Part shown: in pieces, positions 9,757-17,700 of the stretch
Layout of the letters: each line of letters starts with the position of its first letter
How positions within the stretch are numbered: the first letter of the stretch is position 1
Assembly: GCF_003076475.1 (NCBI RefSeq)
Contig: NZ_CP020919.1
Location: 2,604,001 to 2,668,000 of the forward strand
Origin: Flavobacterium kingsejongi
GTDB taxonomy: Bacteria > Bacteroidota > Bacteroidia > Flavobacteriales > Flavobacteriaceae
Direction of reading: 5' to 3'
Length of the DNA stretch: 64,000 bases
Program-made: the position numbers and the translations under genes
Notes under the pieces: generated by a model
What the model saw: only the letters and a program-made list of their open reading frames with translations
Told to the model about the DNA's origin: nothing
Databases searched by the model: none

Positions 9757-10056
9757 ATGAAACAAGTCCGCAAAATTTACGACAAGGCTTTTAAGGAAAA
9801 AGCCGTTGAATTGAGTTATGATAGAACAAATGTATCAGAACTTGCCAGGGAGTTAGGAATAACAGCCCCCCAGCTTTATAAATGGCGTAAAGAACTCCAG
9901 GAATTTGGAGAAGGAAGTTTTCCTGGAAAAGGAAATTTAAAACTAACTCCCGAGCAAGAAAAAATCCATGAACTGGAGAAAAAACTCAAAGATGCAGAGT
10001 TAGAACGTGACATATTAAAAAAAGCAATCGGCATTTTTTCCAAGAACGGTCGATGA
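9757..10056 (+). CDS. IS3-family OrfA (DNA-binding subunit)
   Basis: 99 residues. The N-terminal helix-turn-helix (YDKAFKEKAVELSYDR ... ELARELGITAPQLYKWRKEL) is of the HTH_Tnp_1 type, followed by a leucine-zipper-like region (about 65-95). It binds the terminal repeats and combines with OrfB to make the active transposase. The stop overlaps the orfB start as ATGA (10053-10056), so OrfB may be made by re-initiation or by frameshifting. The protein matches the copy at 25197 exactly. Confidence 0.93.
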   Translation: MKQVRKIYDKAFKEKAVELSYDRTNVSELARELGITAPQLYKWRKELQEFGEGSFPGKGNLKLTPEQEKIHELEKKLKDAELERDILKKAIGIFSKNGR

Positions 10057-10931
10057 TTTATAGTTTCATTAAAAACAATGAACAGCTATTCCCGATTGAA
10101 AAAATGTGCAGAGTTCTACAAGTAAGCAATGGAAGTTATTACCGATGGAAAAAACAAATAAATACTGCAAGACAGCAACTAAAAAGCGCCATAAAAAAAC
10201 AGATAGCATTGATTTATTTTCAAACCAAGCAACGATACGGGAGTCCTAGAATAACATTAGAACTTCGAAGCATTGGTTATAAAATTTCAAGAGTTACAGT
10301 TGCAAAGTATATGAAAGAACTTGGCTTGCGAAGTAAATTAAGCAAGAAGTTTAAAGTAACAACCAACTCTAGTCACAATTATTTAGTTGTCGAAAATGTA
10401 TTAAACAGAGAGTTTACTGTAAAAATGCCATCAAAGGTTTGGGTTTCAGATATTACATACATCCAAACTAAAGAGGGATTTGTATACCTGACCACTATTA
10501 TGGATTTATACGACAGAAAAATTATAGGCTGGAGTTTGAGCAACGCAATGAGCACTGAGCAAACGACACTTGGAGCTTGGAAAATGGCAATTAAAAACCG
10601 AGATCTTAAAAATGGTTTGATTTTTCATTCCGACAGAGGTGTCCAATATGCCAGTAAAAAGTTTGTAAATGTTCTTGATTCCTATAAAAAAATAACTCGC
10701 AGTATGAGCCGTAAAGGAAATTGCTGGGATAATGCTGTAGCCGAAAGTTTCTTCAAATCTTTGAAAACGGAATTGATTTATGGCAACAAACTCATTTCTA
10801 AAGAACAAATGAAACTGGAAATCTTTGAATACATTGAAATTTGGTACAACAGAAAAAGAAGGCATTCTGCTTTAAATTATGCAACTATTGAAGAATTCAA
10901 CAATCAAATTAATTACAAAAATGTAGCTTAA
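10053..10931 (+). CDS. IS3-family OrfB (DDE transposase)
   Basis: 292 residues. HTH_21 region at about 30-100, then an rve integrase core: the first Asp in VWVSDITYIQ, the second in FHSDRGVQYAS, and the Glu in DNAVAESFFKSLK, completing the DDE triad. The C-terminal YNRKRRHSALNY motif is typical of IS3. Length is normal and the frame is intact, so the element is probably active. Identical in sequence to the protein at 25493. Confidence 0.95.
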   Translation: MIYSFIKNNEQLFPIEKMCRVLQVSNGSYYRWKKQINTARQQLKSAIKKQIALIYFQTKQRYGSPRITLELRSIGYKISRVTVAKYMKELGLRSKLSKKFKVTTNSSHNYLVVENVLNREFTVKMPSKVWVSDITYIQTKEGFVYLTTIMDLYDRKIIGWSLSNAMSTEQTTLGAWKMAIKNRDLKNGLIFHSDRGVQYASKKFVNVLDSYKKITRSMSRKGNCWDNAVAESFFKSLKTELIYGNKLISKEQMKLEIFEYIEIWYNRKRRHSALNYATIEEFNNQINYKNVA

Positions 10932-11688
10932 CTTACTGTGCAATTTTTGTTTGCATATCCAAAGTACTCAACTGGATGGTGCATCATAAAAAACTAAACG
11001 AAAGTTTGGGACATTATAGTCTAGACCGCTTTGAACTAATAGATTTAGAAGAAAAATTTAAAATGGAAAGATTGAATAAAGACAGACAACAAGAACCTAT
11101 TTTTTTTACTAATTATAGTACCATAAATAATATTCATAGTGCTATGAAACCCAAACCAATGGAAATAGTAGTAAATTATATTTTACCAACGTTTTTGTTT
11201 ACTTACATTGCTATTATCTTTTATCTGGTAAATGATTTAAATAATAGCTTCGAAATCAACAATAGCAAATTTGAAAGTGTAAAGGAGTTAACAATAAAAG
11301 AACCTAAAACGGGTGTTATAAGAAAAAGAAAAGCTTTGTCTGATAATGAAGTAAAACGATTGTTTTCTAATCAGCATCAAAACGTCGTGTATCTAAATAA
11401 AACACTTGATTCTTTACAAACCCAGATAAACAAAATAAATGATGTCCATACGGCGGCTACTTCAGATATTAAAAATCAGATAAATTCCCTGCAACCCCAA
11501 GTAAATACTATATTCTTACATATTGCAATTGTTTTATTAGGATTTATTTTATTATTTTTTATGAAAAATATTACGAATTAACTTGTTTATTTAATTTGTA
11601 TTTGTATATTCGTACTAATATTGATTGCGAATCAACCTCACCTTCCTACAAGAAGCAAATCAAAAAAAGTACTTTATAGTACAAAAAA

Positions 11689-11726
11689 GAGGTATTCTAA
11701 AATCATATAGAATACCTCTTTTTTTT
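11689..11726 (+). terminator. Rho-independent terminator before hcp
   Basis: GAGGTATTCTA (11689-11699) pairs perfectly with TAGAATACCTC (11708-11718), with an 8-base loop and a run of eight T. It lies about 110 bases after the interrupted gene and 70 before hcp. It separates the structural operon from the hcp unit, so Hcp probably has its own promoter. Confidence 0.85.
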
Positions 11727-11798
11727 GTAAATACTAGTCATACAAAATGAAAGAGGGTTCTAAAAAAAACATTTTTTAACAACTTAATTATTTTTATT

Positions 11799-12194
11799 AT
11801 GGCATTTAAAGCAATTTTAGAATTCGAAGGAAACGAGTACCAAGTATTATATTCAAAAGTCGATATGTTAAGACATACAGACGGTAAAGGAGCAGTTTCA
11901 TCTGAAATTAAAGGAGGTAGATTAAACTTAAGATTAAAATCTACTGAGAACACTACGGTTATTGAGCAAGCAGTAAACAGCCAGCACAAACCTGTAGGCG
12001 GAAAAGTTAAATTTTTCAAAGCTGATTCAGAACAAGTAATGAAAGAGCTTACTTTTGAAAATGCTTTTATAGTTTTCTTTAGTGAGGTATTAGATGCTGT
12101 AGCTGAAACTCCTATGACTACTGAGATTACTTTCTCAGCAGAAAAAATTACATTAGGTAATGCAACATTAGATAACAATTGGGCGAAAATCTAA
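11799..12194 (+). CDS. hcp: Hcp/TssD tube protein
   Basis: 131 residues, no signal peptide. MAFKAILEFEGNEYQVLYSK with the later GGKVKFFKAD and FENAFIVFFSEVLD segments is the Bacteroidota TssD/Hcp type. Hexameric rings stack into the inner tube that is fired with VgrG and carries effectors. The gene stands between two strong terminators as its own transcription unit, consistent with the high expression Hcp needs. Length is typical. Confidence 0.93.
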   Translation: MAFKAILEFEGNEYQVLYSKVDMLRHTDGKGAVSSEIKGGRLNLRLKSTENTTVIEQAVNSQHKPVGGKVKFFKADSEQVMKELTFENAFIVFFSEVLDAVAETPMTTEITFSAEKITLGNATLDNNWAKI

Positions 12195-12206
12195 TTTTTC
12201 TCAATG

Positions 12207-12240
12207 AACAAGAAGCGGTATTGTACCGCTTCTTGTTTTT
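12207..12240 (+). terminator. Rho-independent terminator after hcp
   Basis: AACAAGAAGCGGTA (12207-12220) pairs perfectly with TACCGCTTCTTGTT, with a 3-base loop, and is followed by T residues. It starts 12 bases after the hcp stop and should end the hcp transcript. Confidence 0.92.
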
Positions 12241-12279
12241 ATAATATCATTAAAACATATAATATAATCTCCAAATTGC

Positions 12280-13044
12280 ATGAAAAGATTAAGGAATATC
12301 GCCATTTATTATATTGTTTTAGGAATACTATGTTTCTGTTCTTTTTGGCTTTATGGCTTTTGGAAATTATCGATAATAGGAGTCGTTTTACTGATAGTCT
12401 ATTTTCTTTTACGATTTGTTTTTAAAATAAAAAATATTGCTTTTAATATATCCAAAAGCAAGTTCATCGTTTGGGATTGTTTCCTGTATCTTCTCCCTAT
12501 TATTTTTATAACTTTTTCGTTTTGGTATTTGACTAAACCATTTAATCAAACTATTGTATTGCCAAAAGGGTATCAGGGTATTATAACTATAGAATATGAT
12601 CAAAAAGAAGGACAACCAAAAAAATGGATTGGTGAATCTTTAGGTATGGGTGGTTCTCGACTAATAAGAGTAGATAATAATGGTAGAGCAAAAACTCAAT
12701 TTAAATACGAGGATAAATACATACCGCTGCTGGGAACCTATTCTCAGGTTTCACTAAAGGGAATGAAAATTTACTATGAAAGTAACTTAAATGCCGAAAT
12801 ACCACAATATTCTTATAATGATAGTGCTGGAACTGAAGATTTTCAATATGAAAAATTAAAACAAAAAAATTTGCCAATTGCATACACAACAGCAGTGAAC
12901 AAACAAAAGAATATAATTGTTGTATGCAAAGTAAAACAGTACAGTACTTATTTCTACACTGAAAATGAAATAAAAAAAATGGAGGAACAAGGTGTTTTTT
13001 TAGATTCCTGGTCCAATATTTTAAGAGACCACTATTATAAATAA
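12280..13044 (+). CDS. Membrane protein, DUF6843-like C-terminal domain
   Basis: 254 residues. Three hydrophobic segments in the first 90 residues (about 6-28, 30-52 and 63-84), then an extracytoplasmic domain beginning TIVLPKGYQGIITIEYDQKEG. That opening resembles DUF6843 proteins, recalled rather than searched. The gene follows the hcp terminator and precedes a possible cargo protein by 9 bases, so it may be its immunity partner or an accessory factor. Function not established. An alternative frame at 12204 is just overlapping noise. Confidence 0.6.
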   Translation: MKRLRNIAIYYIVLGILCFCSFWLYGFWKLSIIGVVLLIVYFLLRFVFKIKNIAFNISKSKFIVWDCFLYLLPIIFITFSFWYLTKPFNQTIVLPKGYQGIITIEYDQKEGQPKKWIGESLGMGGSRLIRVDNNGRAKTQFKYEDKYIPLLGTYSQVSLKGMKIYYESNLNAEIPQYSYNDSAGTEDFQYEKLKQKNLPIAYTTAVNKQKNIIVVCKVKQYSTYFYTENEIKKMEEQGVFLDSWSNILRDHYYK

Positions 13045-13053
13045 GACCAATCT

Positions 13054-13992
13054 ATGATACCGATTACTATACAATTCAATGCCTATATTCCCAAAAATCT
13101 TGGTAAATCATTGTTGAGTTATTTTGAAAATGATTCTCGATTTAATCCAAATAGAATGGCTAATTATTATCAATTTAGACAAAAATTACAAGAAATTGAT
13201 GCTAAAGGTTATGCTTGGTTGCCGGAACCGGGAAACTTTGTATCAGATTATTATTTTTCTACTGATAAAGTTGACTTTCATAATAAACATAATGATCATC
13301 ATAATCGTTTAAGTCTTATTATGAATCTTGATGCAGCAAAAACTGGAAATTATTCTTTATTTGACAAGACTGCTATTTTTAAGCATAAATGTGGGACGAT
13401 TTATAAATCGGGACAACATTCTGATGCCTCACACAGGGTTGAAGCACATATTCAAACTGTTCCTATATATTATGGCGGTGCAAAAACAGGAAGTACACCA
13501 ATCAACGTAGAATATAAAGGAGTTTGCGAGAAAATCCTGGTAGAAACTTCTGAGGAAGTACCATTAGAAACTAGTATACAAAATACTTTAAGCGGTACTC
13601 ATATAAGTCGAGTAGGTACAAGAATCCCTAATAACACCAGCATTATTAGGGCATCTGCTTCTGCGGGATATCCATTTACTCCAGGCCTTGTAACACCTAA
13701 TATTGATTTTACAATAAAAGCAACAATGTATCGCAATGGGAAATCATTACTAATTACAATTAATGGTGAGCACAATCATTTCCCAGCTTATGAATTAGTA
13801 ATTGATGGTAAATTAGAATATAATTATAATCCTGTCGACAATGGTTATACAAATGGGCCTACACCCAATAATTTAAGCCAGTCAAAAACATTTACTAAAA
13901 CAATATACAAACAATTAACCGATTGGGATATAAAATCTTTTGACTCTTCAAAGCAGTTTATTTTTTCAAATAAAAAGGTATTTGGATTCTAA
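13054..13992 (+). CDS. Possible T6SS cargo protein (DUF3238-like)
   Basis: 312 residues, no signal peptide or membrane helix. The N-terminal MIPITIQFNAYIPKNLGKSL with F-x-x-DSRFNP and a late SASAGYPFTPGLVTPNIDF plus INGEHNHFPAYELVIDG resembles DUF3238-type proteins; this is family memory, not a search. His-rich stretches (KHNDHHNR, about residues 73-80) could bind metal. It lies between a small membrane protein and vgrG, the usual place for a VgrG-linked effector. Toxic activity is inference only. Confidence 0.5.
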   Translation: MIPITIQFNAYIPKNLGKSLLSYFENDSRFNPNRMANYYQFRQKLQEIDAKGYAWLPEPGNFVSDYYFSTDKVDFHNKHNDHHNRLSLIMNLDAAKTGNYSLFDKTAIFKHKCGTIYKSGQHSDASHRVEAHIQTVPIYYGGAKTGSTPINVEYKGVCEKILVETSEEVPLETSIQNTLSGTHISRVGTRIPNNTSIIRASASAGYPFTPGLVTPNIDFTIKATMYRNGKSLLITINGEHNHFPAYELVIDGKLEYNYNPVDNGYTNGPTPNNLSQSKTFTKTIYKQLTDWDIKSFDSSKQFIFSNKKVFGF

Positions 13993-14018
13993 ATAATCAC
14001 ACTAATAAAATAGCTATT

Positions 14019-15797
14019 ATGACACCACCAACAATAATTTTTGGAATAGATTCTAAAAAAATAAGTCACTTTACCAGTATTGAGTTAGTACAAGTGATAA
14101 ATGACCATCATCGATTTGAAATACGTGTTCCTCATGCCGCTATAGAAAGCCCCTTAGCTTATACTCTGGAAAATGCACAGTCATGGTTAGGAAAAGTGGT
14201 ACACATTGTGCTCGAAGAAAAAAATAATTTTTTAGGTGTTGTTACTAATATTGATTTTGATCAAGAAATGGGACATTCGGGTAATCATATTATAGTTACG
14301 GGTTATTCTAAAACGATACTGTTAGAATCTGGTGAGAAATTATATTCTTGGGAAGAGTTAGCCTTAAAAGATATTATAAAAGAGGTTGTAAAAAATGGGG
14401 CAGCTGAACAATTGCAAAATGAGATCAATCCTGAATGTACCAGTAAGATGGATTATCAAAACCAATACCTTGAAACAGATTTTCAGTTTATTCAGCGATT
14501 AGCAAAGCAATACAATGAATGGCTATATTATGATGGCGAAAAATTAATTTTTGGGAAGCCCAAAAGCTTTGATGATCCTATATCTCTAACGTATAATAGT
14601 GATATTTCAAAATTAAAAATTTCAGTACAGGCAGTCCCTAATAAATTTAGAGCTTTTACTTACAATGAGAATACTGATAAACGTTATACAGCTGAGTCTA
14701 AAGACACAGTTGGTGGTTTGCCCAAATTAGGTAATGAAGCATTTGCAAGTTCTAAAGACGTATTTGCAACAGCTGCTTATACCCATGGGATCGTGAGTAC
14801 AGGAGACGATATACTATTAGAATCCTTCTTAAAAAAGAAACAACAAAGCGCAGCTGCCAATACTAATTATGTAACAGCAAGTACTAAAAATTCAAAATTA
14901 AAAATTGGTAGTATTGTAAATATAAAATCAAGTGTTTTAGAAAACGAGAGTATGATTACACAAGAAGTGGGATCATATATTATTACAGAAATTACACACT
15001 ATGCTACAAATTTAGGAGAGTATGAAAATAATTTTAGAGCAATACCTTCTAAAGTACTTAGCTTGCCAGAACCGGATATAGCATATCCAATTGCACAAAC
15101 ACAGCAAGCTCTTGTAGAGAGTAATACAGATCCTAAAAATATAGGTAGGGTTAGAGTGCAAATGCTTTGGCAACAAGGTACTTCGATGAAAACAGCTTGG
15201 CTTCGTGTCATGACTCCTGATGCAGGTAATAGTGACAAAGTAGGTACAAATAGAGGAATGGTATTTATTCCAGATGTGGGCGATCATGTCATGGTACATT
15301 TTCGTTATGGAGATCCTAACAGGCCTTTTGTTCTTGGTAGCGTTTTTGATGGTACTAGAGGTACTGGTGGAGGTAGCGGAAATAACACTAGAACAATTAA
15401 AACTAAAAGTGGTAATACAATAGCTTTTGACGATAGTAAAAGTAGTATTGCCATTACTGATGGGGCTGGAAATTCTATAGCACTAGATGGTGCAGGAAAC
15501 ATTTCTGTTTCGTCCTCAGCTTCAATAACGCTAACTACTGGTAGTAGTAGTTTAACGTTAAAAGAGGATGGTACTATTGATTTGTCAGGTAATAAAGTAA
15601 CAATTAATGGTATGGAGACACTTGATCATAATAGTCCAAAAGTAACAGTAACTGGATCAGAAGAAGTTGTGGTAACCTCTCCAATAAAAGTAGATATTAA
15701 CTCGGCCGCAGAAGTTACAGTTACAGGAACAGCATTAGCAACTTTATCTTCATCGGCAACCACATCAGTAGAGGGAACAATTATTAAATTAAATTAA
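14019..15797 (+). CDS. vgrG: VgrG/TssI spike protein
   Basis: 592 residues. Gp27-like N-terminal part (about 1-350), then the gp5 OB-fold: DPKNIGRVRVQMLW ... TAWLRVMTPDAG ... GMVFIPDVGDHVMVHF and DPNRPFVLGSVF (about 370-450). The C-terminal part (about 465-592) is repetitive Ser/Thr/Val/Gly-rich sequence that forms the needle-like beta-helix. No additional C-terminal effector domain is present. It caps the Hcp tube, and the PAAR-like Rhs protein downstream should sit on its tip. The next gene starts 2 bases after the stop. Confidence 0.93.
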   Translation: MTPPTIIFGIDSKKISHFTSIELVQVINDHHRFEIRVPHAAIESPLAYTLENAQSWLGKVVHIVLEEKNNFLGVVTNIDFDQEMGHSGNHIIVTGYSKTILLESGEKLYSWEELALKDIIKEVVKNGAAEQLQNEINPECTSKMDYQNQYLETDFQFIQRLAKQYNEWLYYDGEKLIFGKPKSFDDPISLTYNSDISKLKISVQAVPNKFRAFTYNENTDKRYTAESKDTVGGLPKLGNEAFASSKDVFATAAYTHGIVSTGDDILLESFLKKKQQSAAANTNYVTASTKNSKLKIGSIVNIKSSVLENESMITQEVGSYIITEITHYATNLGEYENNFRAIPSKVLSLPEPDIAYPIAQTQQALVESNTDPKNIGRVRVQMLWQQGTSMKTAWLRVMTPDAGNSDKVGTNRGMVFIPDVGDHVMVHFRYGDPNRPFVLGSVFDGTRGTGGGSGNNTRTIKTKSGNTIAFDDSKSSIAITDGAGNSIALDGAGNISVSSSASITLTTGSSSLTLKEDGTIDLSGNKVTINGMETLDHNSPKVTVTGSEEVVVTSPIKVDINSAAEVTVTGTALATLSSSATTSVEGTIIKLN

Positions 15798-15799
15798 AC

Positions 15800-17128
15800 A
15801 TGGCAACTAGTAATTCTGTACAAAATACTATGGATAGTTTAGTAAGTAAATGGCAAAATGCTTATATCTTGAAAGAGGTAAAAATGGTATGCATTACTTA
15901 TACCCCAAAAGAAGAGTCTATGATGGAAGCTTTTTTGGATTATATTTTAGCATTAGACAATCAAATAGAAAATTTTGTATGGGTTTTTGAGTCAGTTTTT
16001 GAAAATGAAGAATCTTTTGCTCTTGATATTGCTAATGAAATGCAGGAACTAGTACAAGATTGGAATACAATGAACAAGCCTGCGGAATATGATGCTTCAG
16101 AAATAAATTGGAAACCAGTTTTTGAGCACACTGATTTTAAAAACCCAATGCAACTTTTGGTGCATAACTTAAATAGTTTTGCTAAGAATCTTTTTCCTAA
16201 TAGGGACATAGAAGTGTGTTATGTTTTTAAAAATTTTGATATTTCTAAATCTGAGGCCTATCAATGGATAAAATTATCATTAGAATTTCCTTTTGAAAAA
16301 AATATCACATGGACTGTAGTACAATCAACAGAAAATTTGGTGTATCAAAAAGCTATAGATAGTTTTCCTAAAGAAGTAAAAGAAATTAAATCGGATATTA
16401 ATGTTAATGCTGTTGTAGAACAATTAGTAGCACAAGCAGATCCTACTAAGCCTGAAAATGTATATCGTAGTGAATTGGTAAAACTAATGCATGCTGTTGA
16501 AGATCGGAATAAGGATAAGGTAAGTATTCAAACAAAAAAATGTTTGGATATTGTTATCCGAGAATTAAAAAATGATCCTAATTGGATTTCACAAGTTGTG
16601 ACCGTTTATGTAATTTTATATAACGATCAAATAGGTTATAAAAACTACAATGAAGCAATCTATTTTGCAGATAAAGCGGTAGAAGCTTCTGAAATTGCTC
16701 AAAAAACAACTGATGTCTCTATAGGAAATAGGTTGGCTGGACAAACGCATATAGGCAGAGGCAGCATTTATGTTTTAAAGAATGATTGGAAAAAAGCCAA
16801 TGAAGATTACATAAAAGCTAAAGAAGCATACAAGCAATGCGATGATTATTTAATGCAAATAGAAGCTTGTCGTCTTTGTGGATGGTCTGGTAATAAATTT
16901 GATAAGGAAATAAATGTGCTTCCGTTTTATATTGAGGGATTTAATCTACATTCTAAATTAACTTCTGAATTGTTATCAAATTCTACTTTTCCGCTGCTGT
17001 TAAAAGAAGTAATCTATAATATAAATTTCGAAAATCAAGTAAGTAAACAGAAGCTAGACGAGGTATTAATTCCTCTTTTTGGTCAACATTATAAATTTGA
17101 AATTGATCAATATGGAACAGTTAAATAA
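15800..17128 (+). CDS. TPR-containing protein, probable effector-loading adaptor
   Basis: 442 residues, soluble. N-terminal alpha/beta part (about 1-190) and a C-terminal helical repeat region (about 215-380) with TPR character (YNEAIYFADKAVEASEIAQ, WKKANEDYIKAKEAYKQ). Its place between vgrG and the Rhs gene suggests an adaptor or chaperone that loads the Rhs protein on VgrG, the role taken by EagR or DUF4123 proteins in Proteobacteria. No sequence link to those families is visible. Function is inferred from position. Confidence 0.6.
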   Translation: MATSNSVQNTMDSLVSKWQNAYILKEVKMVCITYTPKEESMMEAFLDYILALDNQIENFVWVFESVFENEESFALDIANEMQELVQDWNTMNKPAEYDASEINWKPVFEHTDFKNPMQLLVHNLNSFAKNLFPNRDIEVCYVFKNFDISKSEAYQWIKLSLEFPFEKNITWTVVQSTENLVYQKAIDSFPKEVKEIKSDINVNAVVEQLVAQADPTKPENVYRSELVKLMHAVEDRNKDKVSIQTKKCLDIVIRELKNDPNWISQVVTVYVILYNDQIGYKNYNEAIYFADKAVEASEIAQKTTDVSIGNRLAGQTHIGRGSIYVLKNDWKKANEDYIKAKEAYKQCDDYLMQIEACRLCGWSGNKFDKEINVLPFYIEGFNLHSKLTSELLSNSTFPLLLKEVIYNINFENQVSKQKLDEVLIPLFGQHYKFEIDQYGTVK

Positions 17129-17351
17129 CATGTATGAAGCTATAGTTAATTTAAATTGGACAAGAATTTTTTCTTTTGTAGTGATAGGAATTTTAATTTT
17201 TGGTTCATTATATCAAAGAAATTGGAATCTTAGTAGCAAAGACAAAATAACATTGCCTAATAAAAAAAAAGTATCAAGAAGGCTTATAAATACGTTATTG
17301 GTATTTATTTTTTGCCTAATTAGTTTAATAATTTCAATAATACTATTCTAA
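17112..17351 (+). CDS. Small two-helix membrane protein
   Basis: 79 residues from the ATG at 17112, which overlaps the end of the TPR gene by 17 bases; an upstream TTG at 17079 and an ATG at 17130 are alternatives. Two membrane helices (about 14-32 and 58-77) flank a basic loop (KKKVSRR). It belongs to the vgrG-Rhs operon and, like the next gene, could be an immunity protein for an effector that acts on the membrane or periplasm. Family not recognised. Confidence 0.6.
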   Translation: MEQLNNMYEAIVNLNWTRIFSFVVIGILIFGSLYQRNWNLSSKDKITLPNKKKVSRRLINTLLVFIFCLISLIISIILF

Positions 17352-17368
17352 AAAAAACAAACATTACT

Positions 17369-17695
17369 ATGAAAGAAGAATCAGAAAATATTATGAATCA
17401 ATTTAGTCAATTTTTAAGTCAAAATCCACATTATGGTTATTTGATCGCTGCAGCGGGGTTTGCTATTTTTTTTCTAGGTTATTTATTAAGATGGAGTTGG
17501 GTAATTAATCCAGAAGGAAGTACTAGATCAGTATTTATATACGAAGTGTTGGGAAAAGAAAACATGCGCAAATTAATGATAGTTGTAATGGGAATAGTAG
17601 TTTTTATTTGTGTTGGAGCCTTTTTTCTTTCTAATTCTAAACAAAAGAATAGCTTAAAAGATACTTCTAATACTGAGGTTACTCAAAAACAATAG
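17369..17695 (+). CDS. Two-helix membrane protein, Imm17-like
   Basis: 108 residues with two helices (about 22-41 and 68-88). The pattern FLGYLLRWSWVINPEG ... VLGKENMRKLMIVVMGIVV resembles the Imm17 family of small membrane immunity proteins (helix, W-x-W, then G(R/K)-x-x-R-x-x before the second helix). It sits 5 bases before the Rhs gene. In polymorphic-toxin loci Imm17 neighbours toxins, but the GH-E tip downstream has its own candidate, so the partner is unclear. Resemblance is from memory. Confidence 0.5.
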   Translation: MKEESENIMNQFSQFLSQNPHYGYLIAAAGFAIFFLGYLLRWSWVINPEGSTRSVFIYEVLGKENMRKLMIVVMGIVVFICVGAFFLSNSKQKNSLKDTSNTEVTQKQ

Positions 17696-17700
17696 ACCGT

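Larger units (their letters stand above)
9701..10961 (+). mobile_element. IS3-family insertion sequence, copy 1
   Basis: Terminal inverted repeats TGGACATGCTAAC (left) and GTTTGCATATCCA (right, inverted) bound a 1.26-kb element with overlapping orfA/orfB. The flanks carry a 3-bp direct repeat AAG (9698-9700 and 10962-10964). A second copy lies at 25141-26401, inside istB. The last base at the right end differs between copies (A here, T there), so the true right tip may be at 10960 with a 4-base duplication in one case. The insertion breaks the gene after tssR. Confidence 0.93.
9541..11581 (+). pseudogene. Two-helix membrane protein gene interrupted by IS3 element
   Basis: An ATG at 9541, 2 bases after tssR, opens a frame that runs into an IS3-family element at 9701. 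Removing the element and one copy of the 3-bp duplication (AAG) joins 9541-9700 to 10965-11581 in frame, giving 258 residues. The restored protein has a charged helical, winged-helix-like N-terminus, a membrane helix near residue 110 (ILPTFLFTYIAIIFYL), a coiled-coil middle and a second helix at the C-terminus (IAIVLLGFILLFF). It is presumably a T6SSiii locus accessory protein; the family is not recognised. The distal part could still be translated from the ATG at 10976 (201 residues, both helices kept). Confidence 0.8.

Noticed and set aside
12204..12425. Small protein gene directly after hcp
   Set aside because: The frame starts in the terminator hairpin and overlaps the 254-residue membrane protein in another frame. 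The latter has far better coding character.
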